This document shows positions 52,567 through 61,240 of a stretch of DNA of 64,000 bases, one piece after another (the first letter of the stretch is position 1; each line of letters starts with the position of its first letter). The notes under the pieces were generated by a model. It did not search any database. It had not been told where the DNA came from and saw nothing but the letters and a program-made list of their open reading frames with translations. This DNA is from Peredibacter sp045999315 (GTDB taxonomy: Bacteria; Bdellovibrionota; Bacteriovoracia; Bacteriovoracales; Bacteriovoracaceae), in assembly GCF_045999315.1 (NCBI RefSeq), contig NZ_CP174607.1, positions 3,720,001-3,784,000 of the forward strand, given 5' to 3'. Both the position numbers and the translations under genes were made by a program.

Positions 52567-52596
52567 AAACATACCTCCTTCGGGAGGTATGTTTTT
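52567..52596 (+). terminator. Rho-independent terminator with TTCG loop
   Basis: A 12 bp stem AAACATACCTCC / GGAGGTATGTTT closed by TTCG and followed by more T. It lies between the alkylsulfatase and the small gene 52611. Confidence 0.92.
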
Positions 52597-52610
52597 ATAA
52601 GGAGAAACAC

Positions 52611-52835
52611 ATGAAGCTTTTATTTTTATTCTTGCTTATCTCTCTTCCAGTTTTTGCCCAAGAAGTAAAAGATACTCCAACAGATGACGAGAACGAGCAC
52701 AGACAATCGCTGCCACAAAACAGTGAAGAGGAAAAACAGAAAGAAGAAGAACAAGAGAACCTAGGGCCTTATGATCGTGAAGGAAACTATAAAGTTCAAA
52801 TCAAAAAGCAAGATGAGAGCGAGAGTTCTGATTAG
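52611..52835 (+). CDS. Small exported acidic protein of unknown function
   Basis: A 74-residue protein with a signal peptide (MKLLFLFLLISLPVFA). The mature part is very acidic and Glu/Gln/Asp-rich (DDENEHRQSLPQNSEEEKQK onward) and is probably disordered. AAGGAG stands before the ATG. Because a terminator separates it from the alkylsulfatase, it must have its own weak promoter or depend on read-through. Function unknown. Confidence 0.6.
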   Translation: MKLLFLFLLISLPVFAQEVKDTPTDDENEHRQSLPQNSEEEKQKEEEQENLGPYDREGNYKVQIKKQDESESSD

Positions 52836-52891
52836 GAGACGCGATGTGGACCAAATGCAATAATCGCCCTTTCACAAAGAGTGACAAAAGT

Positions 52892-52926
52892 CCCGACCCA
52901 ATCCCAGGTGTCGGGCATTTGTTTTT
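52892..52926 (+). terminator. Probable terminator after the 52611 gene
   Basis: CCCGAC / GTCGGG pair across 12 bases, then CATTTGTTTTTC. The stem is short. The remainder of the 292 bp gap to the next gene (52927-53127) shows no gene or repeat. Confidence 0.5.
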
Positions 52927-53127
52927 CATCGGCCCATAACCAAAAAACGGAAACTGCAGTTCACTCCTCGTGTCAGAGGCCACGTAAATCCCCCTAAGCT
53001 GACCGACGAACGCCTACGAACCGGAAAGAATTTCCTTACTATGGCCGACAAAAAAGCTTCATCTGCTTTTTCTTAGATTTTCCCCGATAAGTAATAAGAC
53101 GTATTGAACCCTGTTCTCAGGATTGTT

Positions 53128-56100
53128 ATGAAACAAAGTCTAATACTTATCGCTCTCCTTTTTATGACTATTTCTTGTAGTCAGAAAGGGACAAATGTCG
53201 CTTTAAAAGTAAGCCACAATTTTGTGATGAGCGGTTCACTTTCTGCCATATCAGGTGGGGGTCTCATCATCTGGGGTCAAAGCGAAACAGGAAAAAGTTT
53301 TGCTCACCGTCTTCAAGATGCAGATGAAATCAAACTGAGTCTGGAAAATGGAACTTGGACCTTTTATGCCATGGCATGGGACGGTTCTTTAGAATATTCA
53401 GGAACTTCAAATCCAAGTAACAGCACTCCCTTTGGTGGCGTGGCCCGCTGTGGAAAAAGCTCTCCCACAATTCTAGGAGGAGAACCTACTGCGATTGATC
53501 TATCCATCACAAATCCAAATTGCATGGATTCTATTTTTGCCGGAACTCCTGGAATGAATGGAAATAAACTTCCATCAATCAAAATGCAATTCTGTTCCAA
53601 TCTTGCCAGCATTTCAGGAAACACTGATATATGTTCTGACAACTCAACAGTTGCAAATAGAAAATCCTTTAAAGCGCCAATTGGAAGCTATCGCTTTAAG
53701 GCCCTTGCTGAGAACGGTGCCATCGAAGGAAGTTGTATTTCAGCAACAAATACCGTTGAACAACCAGGACTTCCTGCTGGCGGACAAAATCTTCCTTTCA
53801 AATTTGTCATGGAGATGTTTCCTGGCTCAAATGATTGCGATACCTCTACTGGAAGAAGAGGTGCTGAGATCATTCAATATCCTAATGGAGTTTCTGCTGC
53901 TCCTAGTGTTTCAACAAAGGTCTATAATGGGGCCTACAAATATCATCATTTCATCGAAGTCACTCCTACTCAAATTTGTTTGGGAAGAGATGGAACGAAT
54001 CTGGAAGATCACCCATTCGCCGCTGGTACAGGTCTGGCCAGTCATCCGTTTGTAATTTGTAGTGTTCCTCAGTGGTACAAAATCAATGCGGTGGCCGCTT
54101 TTGCAAGTTCTTACAAACTTCAATCAGATTTAGATTTTAATAAGTACTCCATCGGTCTGGGGCAGGAACTTCTCGATCAAGCTGCGTGCTTAGAGTTAGG
54201 AACAAACTTTATTCCCGTTGGTTACCCCTACGCCACTTGCTCCGGTTCAGACATTATTTGGGACAACATCAATACTTTCCTCGGAAATTTTTATGGAAGT
54301 GGCTTTTCCATGAAAAACCTTCGTCTTCGCGATAAAGACAGAAGCCATCTTGGAATCTTTGCTCATATTCAAGGAACCGGCATATATATCGGTGACTTTA
54401 ATCTAGAAAGACCTGAGATTGAAGGCCGTTTCCGAGTTGGGGCCATTGCAGGTGAAGCAACAGGATCAGCAGGCGCCTCTTCTCTCCTTTTCAATAATAT
54501 TAAATTGGGCCAAGCTGAAATCCAAGGTCGCCCAGAGAATGGTGACAATGTGGGCGCCACAGATGTCGGAGGCCTCATTGGTTATTTAAATTTTGGTACT
54601 GTCAAACAAGTCTCAGTTCTCAACAGTAAAGTTCGTGGTGACTCTTCTCGTGTAGGTGGTGTGATTGGATATCTTTACAACGGTGAAATGAGCAAGATCA
54701 TTTCCGAAGTTGATGTTGAGGCAAGATCTGGTCAAACCATTCTAAACGTCGGTGGAGTAGCAGGCCTTGTTGATAATGCCTTACTTAACTGGGTCAAGCA
54801 CGAGGGAGAAGTTCGCACGGATGGTAAACAAGTTGGCGGTATTGCAGGCTCATCTAGTAACTCCTCTATTACCAATTTCTATACGATTTCTAATATCAAT
54901 TTGAATTCATCAGATCTCTATAATTATGCTGGTGGTGTGATTGGTTACTGGACAGGCAGTGGTAATTTAGCTGGCGGGTATTCTCTCGCCAACGTTCAAA
55001 CGGGATGTACTACTGGTTGCAAACAAGGAAGCATTGTTGGTTATGCGGAATCTGGGACACCAAATATTCTTTCAGCGGTATACAATCTCGGTCCAGCAGA
55101 ATCTGGAGAACAGGCAACCAATGTAACGGGCCCATTTGTTTCACGTTCGATTGCTGACATAAGAAGTTCATCAATGATGACAACATTAGTAGACATCACT
55201 TCAGATGACTGGAAGATTGTAAACGGCGTTTATCCTCGCTTTGATTTTGAGTATCATCCATGTTCTTCCGGAAGTCTGGGTGCGGGAGCAGGTACGGAGA
55301 CCTCTCCAAGATACATTTGTAATGAGATGGAATACCAAGACCTTGCCCCTTCTACTCTAAGACTTAAGCTTTTGGCCAATATTCGCCTGAGTAACACCAG
55401 CACACTCGCATACGATATTCCTTCTTTTAAGGCATATCTTGATGGAAACAACAGGGCCCTTATCGGGGGCCATAGCAACTTCACAGGAGGCGCAGGTACT
55501 GCACACATCGATTTCCTTTATGGCGAGATCAAGAATCTTCGTATTCAGGGAATGAGTCGTACTAGTATGGCCACCAATGATGTCTCTAATCCCGGATCAG
55601 TTTTGGTCCGCCAAAACATGGGCAACCTCTTAAATCTCGATGTTTCTGTCCGTGGCAAGTTCAATGTTCATGCTTCAGGCCTCGTTGGCAGGAACGCTGG
55701 TCTCATTCAAAACATAAAGTTTGATGGGAACATTGAAGGCAACAACAACATGTCCACGTTTGTGTCTATTAATCAAACAAATGGTAAAATTTATGACTCC
55801 AGAGTTGGTGGTTCTTTAAGGTGTTCTACCTCTGCATGTTCAGGTTTTGCTGGCATTTCCACTCAAAATTCAGGTGAGATTGCCAGGATAAATATGAGTG
55901 TCCATTTCAGAGATGACTCTGGATTTGTAACGGACACTCTTTCAATGCTAGTCGACACCAACATGAATAAGATGACAGACATTTCTGTTCCTTCACATGT
56001 GGAATTTAGAACGAATGGCGGAGATACTTATTATTATACTCGTTACAACTCAGGAACTCTTCAACGTGTTGTAAATCTGGGGCGGCTCCTTTCCAATAAT

Positions 56101-56706
56101 ACAAGTACTGCTCCTCTCCTTAATTTTCCTGGAGATGGAAACTTGATTGCGGGATCAGGTGGTGGAACACACATTGATGTGAAAAGAGGTGGTATCTCAG
56201 GTAAGATGCTTTTACAAGAAACGCCATATACTTGTACGAGTGGCAACATGCTGAATGTTCCTGCCTGGTCGGGTCTTACATCATGGGCCTCATTTAGCTC
56301 GAGTTATAACTCACTAAGTATTTATGATAAAGAGCTGGTTATAATCTTCACACCGGATGGACAAACTCCAAGATATCATCACGTCATAAATATTGCTGGT
56401 CCGGATTTTACTATTCCAACAAGTGCTTGTAGTACGAGTGGAAAAGTGAGTGTTTATTTAACAGATGATGTTTATGTTGTGCCTGGATCGGCCACTCCAG
56501 CAACCAATGTCCTTCTTCCTCAAAACTTAAATGACCTTTCTTCATTTAGTACCGCCTGGAGAAGTATCATGTGGGACATGAACAATGCGGACGACGAACA
56601 AAAAATGCTGGACTATCACGCCTACAAAATGGGTCTCACTACAACTCCAGTGACACGAGCAGTTTGGGAACTAGGTGATGAGGGCCCTCGTCTATTCGAG
56701 GACTAA
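53128..56706 (+). CDS. Large lipoprotein with GLUG-type repeats
   Basis: A 1192-residue lipoprotein. The ATG at 53128 has AGGA upstream; signal peptide MKQSLILIALLFMTISC, Cys17 being the lipid site. Residues about 430-690 contain repeated GLUG-like units with the pattern VGGVxGYLxNGxxxxxxSEV, for example VGGVIGYLYNGEMSKIISEV, NVGGVAGLVDNALLN, QVGGIAGSSSNSSITN and YAGGVIGYWTGSG. Another GLVGRNAG unit lies near 855. Such repeats build right-handed solenoids in surface adhesins and M26-type proteases, but no protease motif is visible here. Probably a surface adhesin or matrix protein. Cys residues are frequent (many pairs), suggesting disulphides outside the cell. Convergent with the 56703 gene (4 bp overlap). 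Confidence 0.8.
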   Translation: MKQSLILIALLFMTISCSQKGTNVALKVSHNFVMSGSLSAISGGGLIIWGQSETGKSFAHRLQDADEIKLSLENGTWTFYAMAWDGSLEYSGTSNPSNSTPFGGVARCGKSSPTILGGEPTAIDLSITNPNCMDSIFAGTPGMNGNKLPSIKMQFCSNLASISGNTDICSDNSTVANRKSFKAPIGSYRFKALAENGAIEGSCISATNTVEQPGLPAGGQNLPFKFVMEMFPGSNDCDTSTGRRGAEIIQYPNGVSAAPSVSTKVYNGAYKYHHFIEVTPTQICLGRDGTNLEDHPFAAGTGLASHPFVICSVPQWYKINAVAAFASSYKLQSDLDFNKYSIGLGQELLDQAACLELGTNFIPVGYPYATCSGSDIIWDNINTFLGNFYGSGFSMKNLRLRDKDRSHLGIFAHIQGTGIYIGDFNLERPEIEGRFRVGAIAGEATGSAGASSLLFNNIKLGQAEIQGRPENGDNVGATDVGGLIGYLNFGTVKQVSVLNSKVRGDSSRVGGVIGYLYNGEMSKIISEVDVEARSGQTILNVGGVAGLVDNALLNWVKHEGEVRTDGKQVGGIAGSSSNSSITNFYTISNINLNSSDLYNYAGGVIGYWTGSGNLAGGYSLANVQTGCTTGCKQGSIVGYAESGTPNILSAVYNLGPAESGEQATNVTGPFVSRSIADIRSSSMMTTLVDITSDDWKIVNGVYPRFDFEYHPCSSGSLGAGAGTETSPRYICNEMEYQDLAPSTLRLKLLANIRLSNTSTLAYDIPSFKAYLDGNNRALIGGHSNFTGGAGTAHIDFLYGEIKNLRIQGMSRTSMATNDVSNPGSVLVRQNMGNLLNLDVSVRGKFNVHASGLVGRNAGLIQNIKFDGNIEGNNNMSTFVSINQTNGKIYDSRVGGSLRCSTSACSGFAGISTQNSGEIARINMSVHFRDDSGFVTDTLSMLVDTNMNKMTDISVPSHVEFRTNGGDTYYYTRYNSGTLQRVVNLGRLLSNNTSTAPLLNFPGDGNLIAGSGGGTHIDVKRGGISGKMLLQETPYTCTSGNMLNVPAWSGLTSWASFSSSYNSLSIYDKELVIIFTPDGQTPRYHHVINIAGPDFTIPTSACSTSGKVSVYLTDDVYVVPGSATPATNVLLPQNLNDLSSFSTAWRSIMWDMNNADDEQKMLDYHAYKMGLTTTPVTRAVWELGDEGPRLFED

Positions 56707-57521
56707 TTCCACCAGTCCCTCCAACGTTCGCGCCAGCGGTTCCACCGCTCATACATTCTCTCCCACCAGGAATCAGGTTCCGGTGGTCTCGGTGGTGGCT
56801 CAGGTGGCGGAGGCTCAGGCGGTCTGGGTCTAGGTCGTGGTCTCGGTCTACTTACAGTATCATCTCTTTCTTCCCACTCATCTCCGTCTGGATAAGAACT
56901 TGTTTTGGACAAAACTCCACAAGCAATGGGTATCTCACTCGTTGCCAATGCAGCAGGAAGACTTTTTGGATGGCCATAAATAACGACGGCCCTTCCATCT
57001 AATGGCAATTCTACACCATCAAGTTTTATCATGGTGTCACCGTCTACATCATCGGGCTGTTTCAAATCAGAGAGGAGAAGAGAATAAGAAGTACTTTTCT
57101 TATAACTGTAATCACCATTTGGATAAATATGATTGCCTGCAAGTTGAGAACTTAAGTCATCATCAAATGGAAGAAGTTTATAACCAATACTTTTCTTGGC
57201 CTCTTGATAGTCGACATAGCCATCGCGGTTAGCGTCCGCATTCATGATCGGACATTCAACGCCTGTATGTAAGTGTTGAGGATGAATCCCTTTTGTGCCT
57301 TTAGAAAGCTTAATCGCCACTTCAAACTGATCACCAAGTTTTATCACCCTCACCTTCCCGGTGACATTTGGTGCGACCTTATCATTGATGGGAAATAATA
57401 TGGCGGTATAAGTGCCGTTGGGTGGTTCTTCATATTGGATTTCATCATCAACTTTCGTGTTCTTACCGCAAGCGGCAAGGAACAAGATGATTCCAAATTT
57501 GAGTAAGAGAATTTTCTTCAT
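56703..57521 (-). CDS. Lipoprotein with EF-hand-like loop and Pro/Arg then Trp/Arg tail
   Basis: The ATG at 57521 has GAGAG upstream and gives 272 residues with a lipobox (LFLAAC, Cys18). An EF-hand-type calcium loop is visible as DANRDGYVDYQE, with the right Asp, Asn, Asp, Gly and Glu. Two Cys may pair (VECPI, IACGV). The last 55 residues are extraordinary: a run of Arg-Pro and Pro-Pro-Glu units (RPRPRPRPRPPEPPPPEPPP) followed by a Trp/Arg/Glu-rich segment (ERMYERWNRWRERWRDWWN). The tail could cross the peptidoglycan or bind an acidic partner. Family unknown. It overlaps the large lipoprotein gene end by 4 bp (convergent). Confidence 0.7.
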   Translation of the reverse strand: MKKILLLKFGIILFLAACGKNTKVDDEIQYEEPPNGTYTAILFPINDKVAPNVTGKVRVIKLGDQFEVAIKLSKGTKGIHPQHLHTGVECPIMNADANRDGYVDYQEAKKSIGYKLLPFDDDLSSQLAGNHIYPNGDYSYKKSTSYSLLLSDLKQPDDVDGDTMIKLDGVELPLDGRAVVIYGHPKSLPAALATSEIPIACGVLSKTSSYPDGDEWEERDDTVSRPRPRPRPRPPEPPPPEPPPRPPEPDSWWERMYERWNRWRERWRDWWN

Positions 57522-57584
57522 GGCACTCTCATCAATGCACTGATTCTTCACCATTGCTGACAATCATTACAATGCTAAGAGCGC

Positions 57585-57609
57585 AAAAGAAAAGGGACCC
57601 TGAGGTCCC
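57585..57609 (-). terminator. Rho-independent terminator for the 57621-58439 genes
   Basis: A stem GGGACC / GGTCCC with a 4-base loop. On the minus strand it is followed by TTTTCTTTTG. Confidence 0.75.
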
Positions 57610-57620
57610 TGTGTGATGAG

Positions 57621-57848
57621 TTATTTAGAATTTGCGCGGTAAAGAGATTTACAATCTTTGCTCATTTTACCGTTTGCGTTCTTTTCGATACAAGAAAAGT
57701 TCGGCTCACCAGTGTTACTTACACACTTTGCCGCCACTGCTTGTTGATGACATCTTACTTCAAGACTTTGATCGAACTCGACAACCGTGTCCGTTGCAAG
57801 GGCCATTGTGGTTAAAGAGAGCGCCAATAGAGCTGTTAATTTTTTCAT
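57621..57848 (-). CDS. Small exported Cys-containing protein (75 residues)
   Basis: A signal peptide (MKKLTALLALSLTTMALA) and a mature 57 residues with four Cys (EVRCHQQAVAAKC, FSCIEKN, KDCKSLY) likely forming two disulphides. AAGGAG precedes the ATG. It lies 15 bp after the metzincin-like gene and is co-transcribed with it; it may be its inhibitor or partner (inference). Family unknown. Confidence 0.65.
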   Translation of the reverse strand: MKKLTALLALSLTTMALATDTVVEFDQSLEVRCHQQAVAAKCVSNTGEPNFSCIEKNANGKMSKDCKSLYRANSK

Positions 57849-57863
57849 TCGTTACTCCTTTTA

Positions 57864-58439
57864 TTAATACTTCGGTGCAAGTTCATTCATGATTTTACCA
57901 AGTGCATACGGCACAGAGTAAATTCGACTTGAGGTGTAATACGAAGTATGGCCAAAACCCAACTTGTGCATCCATTCGTGCATCATATTGTGTGCGACTT
58001 GAGACGACGTGTACTTGTTAAAGAACTTCGTGTTCATGTTAATGACTTTACTTGTGGTAGTTGTGTAGCCTACGGTGCTTGAATTTTGATAATACAACTT
58101 CACAGTAATATCCATGGCGTTGTTTTTCGCAGGAGAGAGCTTCTCTGCACCTTCTAAAATCTTCTGGTAGATCTGAGCATTAGTCAGCCCATTGGGACTT
58201 AAGAACTGCTTTCTTCCGTTATAAGTGTGATTCAGTACACGTGTACGAAATTCTTCAGAACCAATGACTGCGCGAATCTTGCGTTCAGCGGCCTGAATTT
58301 TTGCCTCCTGGGAACTGGTCATACCAACAGTTGTCACATTGGTATCGAATGTTTTGGCCAGGGTCGGCACTGCTGCAGAAGTGTTTTGGGCGGAAAACAT
58401 ACCAACTGCAAGGGCGAGAGGAAGAACGGATTTCGTCAT
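57864..58439 (-). CDS. Exported metzincin-like metalloprotease
   Basis: A 191-residue protein with a signal peptide (MTKSVLPLALAVGMFSAQNTSA). The zinc site HEWMHKLGFGH at 154-164 fits HExxHxxGxxH exactly (His154, His158 and His164 as zinc ligands, Glu155 as catalytic base, Gly161 turn), the metzincin signature. The residues after it (SVPYALGKIMNELAPKY) contain a Met that could form the Met-turn. It is shorter than most metzincins; the N-terminal 60 residues may be a propeptide. Periplasmic or secreted. First gene of a two-gene operon. Confidence 0.8.
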   Translation of the reverse strand: MTKSVLPLALAVGMFSAQNTSAAVPTLAKTFDTNVTTVGMTSSQEAKIQAAERKIRAVIGSEEFRTRVLNHTYNGRKQFLSPNGLTNAQIYQKILEGAEKLSPAKNNAMDITVKLYYQNSSTVGYTTTTSKVINMNTKFFNKYTSSQVAHNMMHEWMHKLGFGHTSYYTSSRIYSVPYALGKIMNELAPKY

Positions 58440-58672
58440 GAAAACTCCTTACTGTTTTTGTCTTTTGCCTTCTTGGCAAACCTAAATTTTTTCTAAAGGA
58501 GCTTCGTATTTTCGACAGAAGGAAATTTGATGCAACAAGTGGTTTGAAAGTGCGGAAAGAAAAAATGGAATATTTCTATGAATTCAATTTTCTGGAAGGA
58601 TGAGTTTTATAGAGACGGAGTGTTTAGATGTAGATCGAGCGAGATGTTTTTTATTCCAAAGAAGGGAAAAAC

Positions 58673-58697
58673 AAAAAGGCCACTCTTGCGAGTGGCC
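58673..58697 (-). terminator. Rho-independent terminator for paralog B
   Basis: A stem GGCCACTC / GAGTGGCC with loop TTGC. The A-run at 58673-58677 gives a T-tract on the minus strand. Confidence 0.85.
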
Positions 58698-58705
58698 CAG
58701 AAGAA

Positions 58706-59323
58706 CTAATCTTTTTTCTGATATTCAGTACAAACGTCGGTGTATCCGCAAGTTGTGTGTGCAATCGGGAATGTACAAGAACTTCCAGTCGGTGATCCGT
58801 AAATAACCTGACCATTACAAGTATAGTATGTGTTACATACATATTGATTCTCGTAAGCAACACACTCGTGGTTTGCGTCCCACCAAGCGCCGTAAGCAAG
58901 AAGAGCAACAACGATACCGCCAGCGATCCATGGGAAGATCACGTAGCCGTTCCAACTAGCACCTTGAGCATAAATTTCTTTAGTTGCCTCTTTTACTACT
59001 TGAGCAAGCTCTTCAGAAGAGGCGTTTTTCGCTAGAAGTGAAATTTTTAATTTTAGTGCTTCAACTGCTTTATTGTTGTTTACACGTTTTTCAACAAAAG
59101 TTTGGATCTCTTTTTGAGATAGACCAGCTTGAATAAGCTTTTCCATTTTTCCAAAGAAGATTTGAGTTTGTTCATCGTAGAACTTCTCATCTTTTTGGTC
59201 CCAATCAACTGTTAAAGCATATTGATACTCATCAATGCTTCTTTCAAGCTCTTGGATTGTTCCGGTACTTGCCATCACGTTTAGTGAAAAGCAGAAAGCG
59301 ACTAATAGAGAAACGAATTTCAT
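58706..59323 (-). CDS. Exported single-TM protein, paralog B of the 18246 family
   Basis: A 205-residue protein with the same layout as the 18246-18818 protein: signal peptide (MKFVSLLVAFCFSLNVMA), helical stretch with IDEYQYALTVDWDQKDEKFY, the GASWNG element, TM at about 134-152 (VIFPWIAGGIVVALLAYGAWW) and a longer Cys-rich tail (six Cys: HECVAYENQYVC, TCNGQ, SCTFP, HTTCGYTDVCTEY). GGAG precedes the ATG. The two proteins appear to share about half their residues by eye, with the divergence mainly in the tail. Function unknown. Confidence 0.75.
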   Translation of the reverse strand: MKFVSLLVAFCFSLNVMASTGTIQELERSIDEYQYALTVDWDQKDEKFYDEQTQIFFGKMEKLIQAGLSQKEIQTFVEKRVNNNKAVEALKLKISLLAKNASSEELAQVVKEATKEIYAQGASWNGYVIFPWIAGGIVVALLAYGAWWDANHECVAYENQYVCNTYYTCNGQVIYGSPTGSSCTFPIAHTTCGYTDVCTEYQKKD

Positions 59324-59405
59324 GTGGAGCTCCTTTCAGGTAAGAGATGCGCCACCTTGTAGCAAAAGGAACTCAACATGAAAACCCAGGGAAACTGGAT
59401 TTCGT

Positions 59406-60569
59406 CTAAAGGACCCTACGTTTTATGAGCAGTAAATAAGATAAATACGATAAGACCCCGCAAACACACATAATCGCGGTCATTGGCAAGATCGTGCCAT
59501 TATGAAAATGGCTGACCAGGCTTGAAATGATCCCGGCCACGGCAAATTGAATGGTCCCCATTAAGGCCGAGGCGCTACCTGCGTGTTTTTTCTGGTGGGC
59601 CAGGGCACAGGCAGAAGTATTAGGAGCAATCAGACCCATATTTGAGATAATAAGGAACAGACATCCACACATGGCCCAAATAGGTCCATTCATGAGGCCA
59701 ACGATAAAAATCATCACACCAAAAACTGTCACAAAAGGCAGAGCACGAACCAGAATTGTTTCTGGTGTGAGCTTTCGAAGAATGCGACCGTTAATTTGAG
59801 AGAAAGCGATAAGTCCGAAGGCATTGATTCCGAACACCCACGCATATTGGGCCGGTGTTAGTCCGTAATGATTAATAAAAACAAATGGTGAACCCGTAAT
59901 ATAAGCAAACATCCCCGCATACACGAGACTCATAGACAGAGTGTAGCCGGTGAAATTTTTGTCTTTCAAAATCCCAAAATAATTTCGAAAAATGTCCTTC
60001 ATCCCGTACTTCACATCAGGTTTATGGGTCTCAGGTAAAAATTTATAAACACATATGAGTGCCAATAAACTTATGCCTGTGAGAATCCAGAAAATGGACC
60101 TCCATCCAAAAGCAGTTGTTAAAACTCCACCCAGAACCGGGGCAAGAATAGGTGCCACTCCCATGATAAGCATCAGGAGTGAAAATACTTTTGCAGATTC
60201 ATGAGATTGATAAAGATCTCTTACCATCGCTCGAGTAATGACCATACCCGCACAAGCACCCAGGGCCTGCATGAAGCGGTATAGGATTAGTCCATTCACA
60301 CTAAAAGTAGAGGCACAGGCGAAAGAGGCCAAGGCATAAATAATCAAACCAATGTAAAGAGGTTTTTTCCTTCCCCAACGATCGGTAATTGGCCCATAAA
60401 AAATTTGTCCTAATGCGATCCCTACGAGAAACGATGCCAGAGATAACTGAACAGATGCTAATGGCACAGCAAAGTCTTTTGCTATTCCCGGAAGGGCCGG
60501 AAGATACATATCAATTGAGAGAGGACCAAAGGCAGTTAGAAGACCAAGGATAAGGATAGTGAGGTTCAC
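59406..60569 (-). CDS. bcr: MFS drug exporter, Bcr/CflA family
   Basis: A 387-residue 12-TM major facilitator of the DHA1 Bcr/CflA type, which exports bicyclomycin, chloramphenicol, sulphonamides and other drugs by proton antiport. Motifs: N-terminal ILGLLTAFGPLSIDMYLPAL, the A-motif GPITDRWGRKKPLYIGL, motif C GVAPILAPVLGGVLTTAFGW, and the ending SYLLLIKRRVL. It is full length. Divergent from the FMN reductase gene over 83 bp. The substrate is uncertain. Confidence 0.88.
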   Translation of the reverse strand: MNLTILILGLLTAFGPLSIDMYLPALPGIAKDFAVPLASVQLSLASFLVGIALGQIFYGPITDRWGRKKPLYIGLIIYALASFACASTFSVNGLILYRFMQALGACAGMVITRAMVRDLYQSHESAKVFSLLMLIMGVAPILAPVLGGVLTTAFGWRSIFWILTGISLLALICVYKFLPETHKPDVKYGMKDIFRNYFGILKDKNFTGYTLSMSLVYAGMFAYITGSPFVFINHYGLTPAQYAWVFGINAFGLIAFSQINGRILRKLTPETILVRALPFVTVFGVMIFIVGLMNGPIWAMCGCLFLIISNMGLIAPNTSACALAHQKKHAGSASALMGTIQFAVAGIISSLVSHFHNGTILPMTAIMCVCGVLSYLSYLLLIKRRVL

Positions 60570-60652
60570 GATTAACTCTTTTTACAGGAATCAAACAATA
60601 CGAGGGTCTTTTTTTATCGCCATTGCGCACTCTCTTCAATAGAATTTTAGCC

Positions 60653-61165
60653 ATGGAAAAGAAAAATATTGTGATCCTTACTGCCAGTGAAGTCAAAAAC
60701 CTGGAACTCGCTCAAAAGTTCAAAGAAAGCCTTGAATCTCAGAACGCCAACGTTTCAATTATCAATCTAGTCGATCTTGATTTACCTTTGTACTCTTCAA
60801 GAACTGAAACCAAGTACAACGCCGCTGAATTACTAAAGAACCAAATGCCCCTATTGAACGGGGCCCATGGATATGTTTTCATTGCCCCGGAATACAATGG
60901 TAGCACTCCCCCAGTGTTTAACAACTTCCTTGCCTGGCTTAGTCGATCAAGCAAAGACTGGAGAAACTGCTTAAACAGTAGACCAGCAGCACTTGCGACC
61001 TTCTCTGGTGGCGGTGGTTTTAACGTTCTTCTGAGCATGAGAACTCAACTGGCCTTCATCGGAATGAACGTTATCGGACGCCAGATTCTCACTCACAGTA
61101 ATAAAGTATTAGACGAAAAATCGTTATTATCGGTCAGTCAGGAATTAGTTAAACTATGCCATTAA
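60653..61165 (+). CDS. NADPH-dependent FMN reductase-like flavoprotein
   Basis: The ATG at 60653 gives 170 residues starting MEKKNIVILTASEVKNLELA. It has a flavodoxin-like fold: a loop for the FMN phosphate after the first strand, FIAPEYNGSTPPVFNNFLAW (the family signature), and SRPAALATFSGGGGFNV. Members reduce quinones, azo dyes, chromate or flavin. The exact substrate cannot be told. Monocistronic, divergent from the MFS gene. Confidence 0.85.
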   Translation: MEKKNIVILTASEVKNLELAQKFKESLESQNANVSIINLVDLDLPLYSSRTETKYNAAELLKNQMPLLNGAHGYVFIAPEYNGSTPPVFNNFLAWLSRSSKDWRNCLNSRPAALATFSGGGGFNVLLSMRTQLAFIGMNVIGRQILTHSNKVLDEKSLLSVSQELVKLCH

Positions 61166-61240
61166 ACCTGTCTGTCGCCCCACTGCAAAATTCCTCTATA
61201 AGAATTCATGCCATAATATTAGGAACTGGAGTTAATAATC

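Noticed and set aside
53558..54055. 165-codon frame within the large lipoprotein in another frame
   Set aside because: No initiation signal; the lipoprotein frame carries the signal peptide and GLUG repeats, so this is a shadow.
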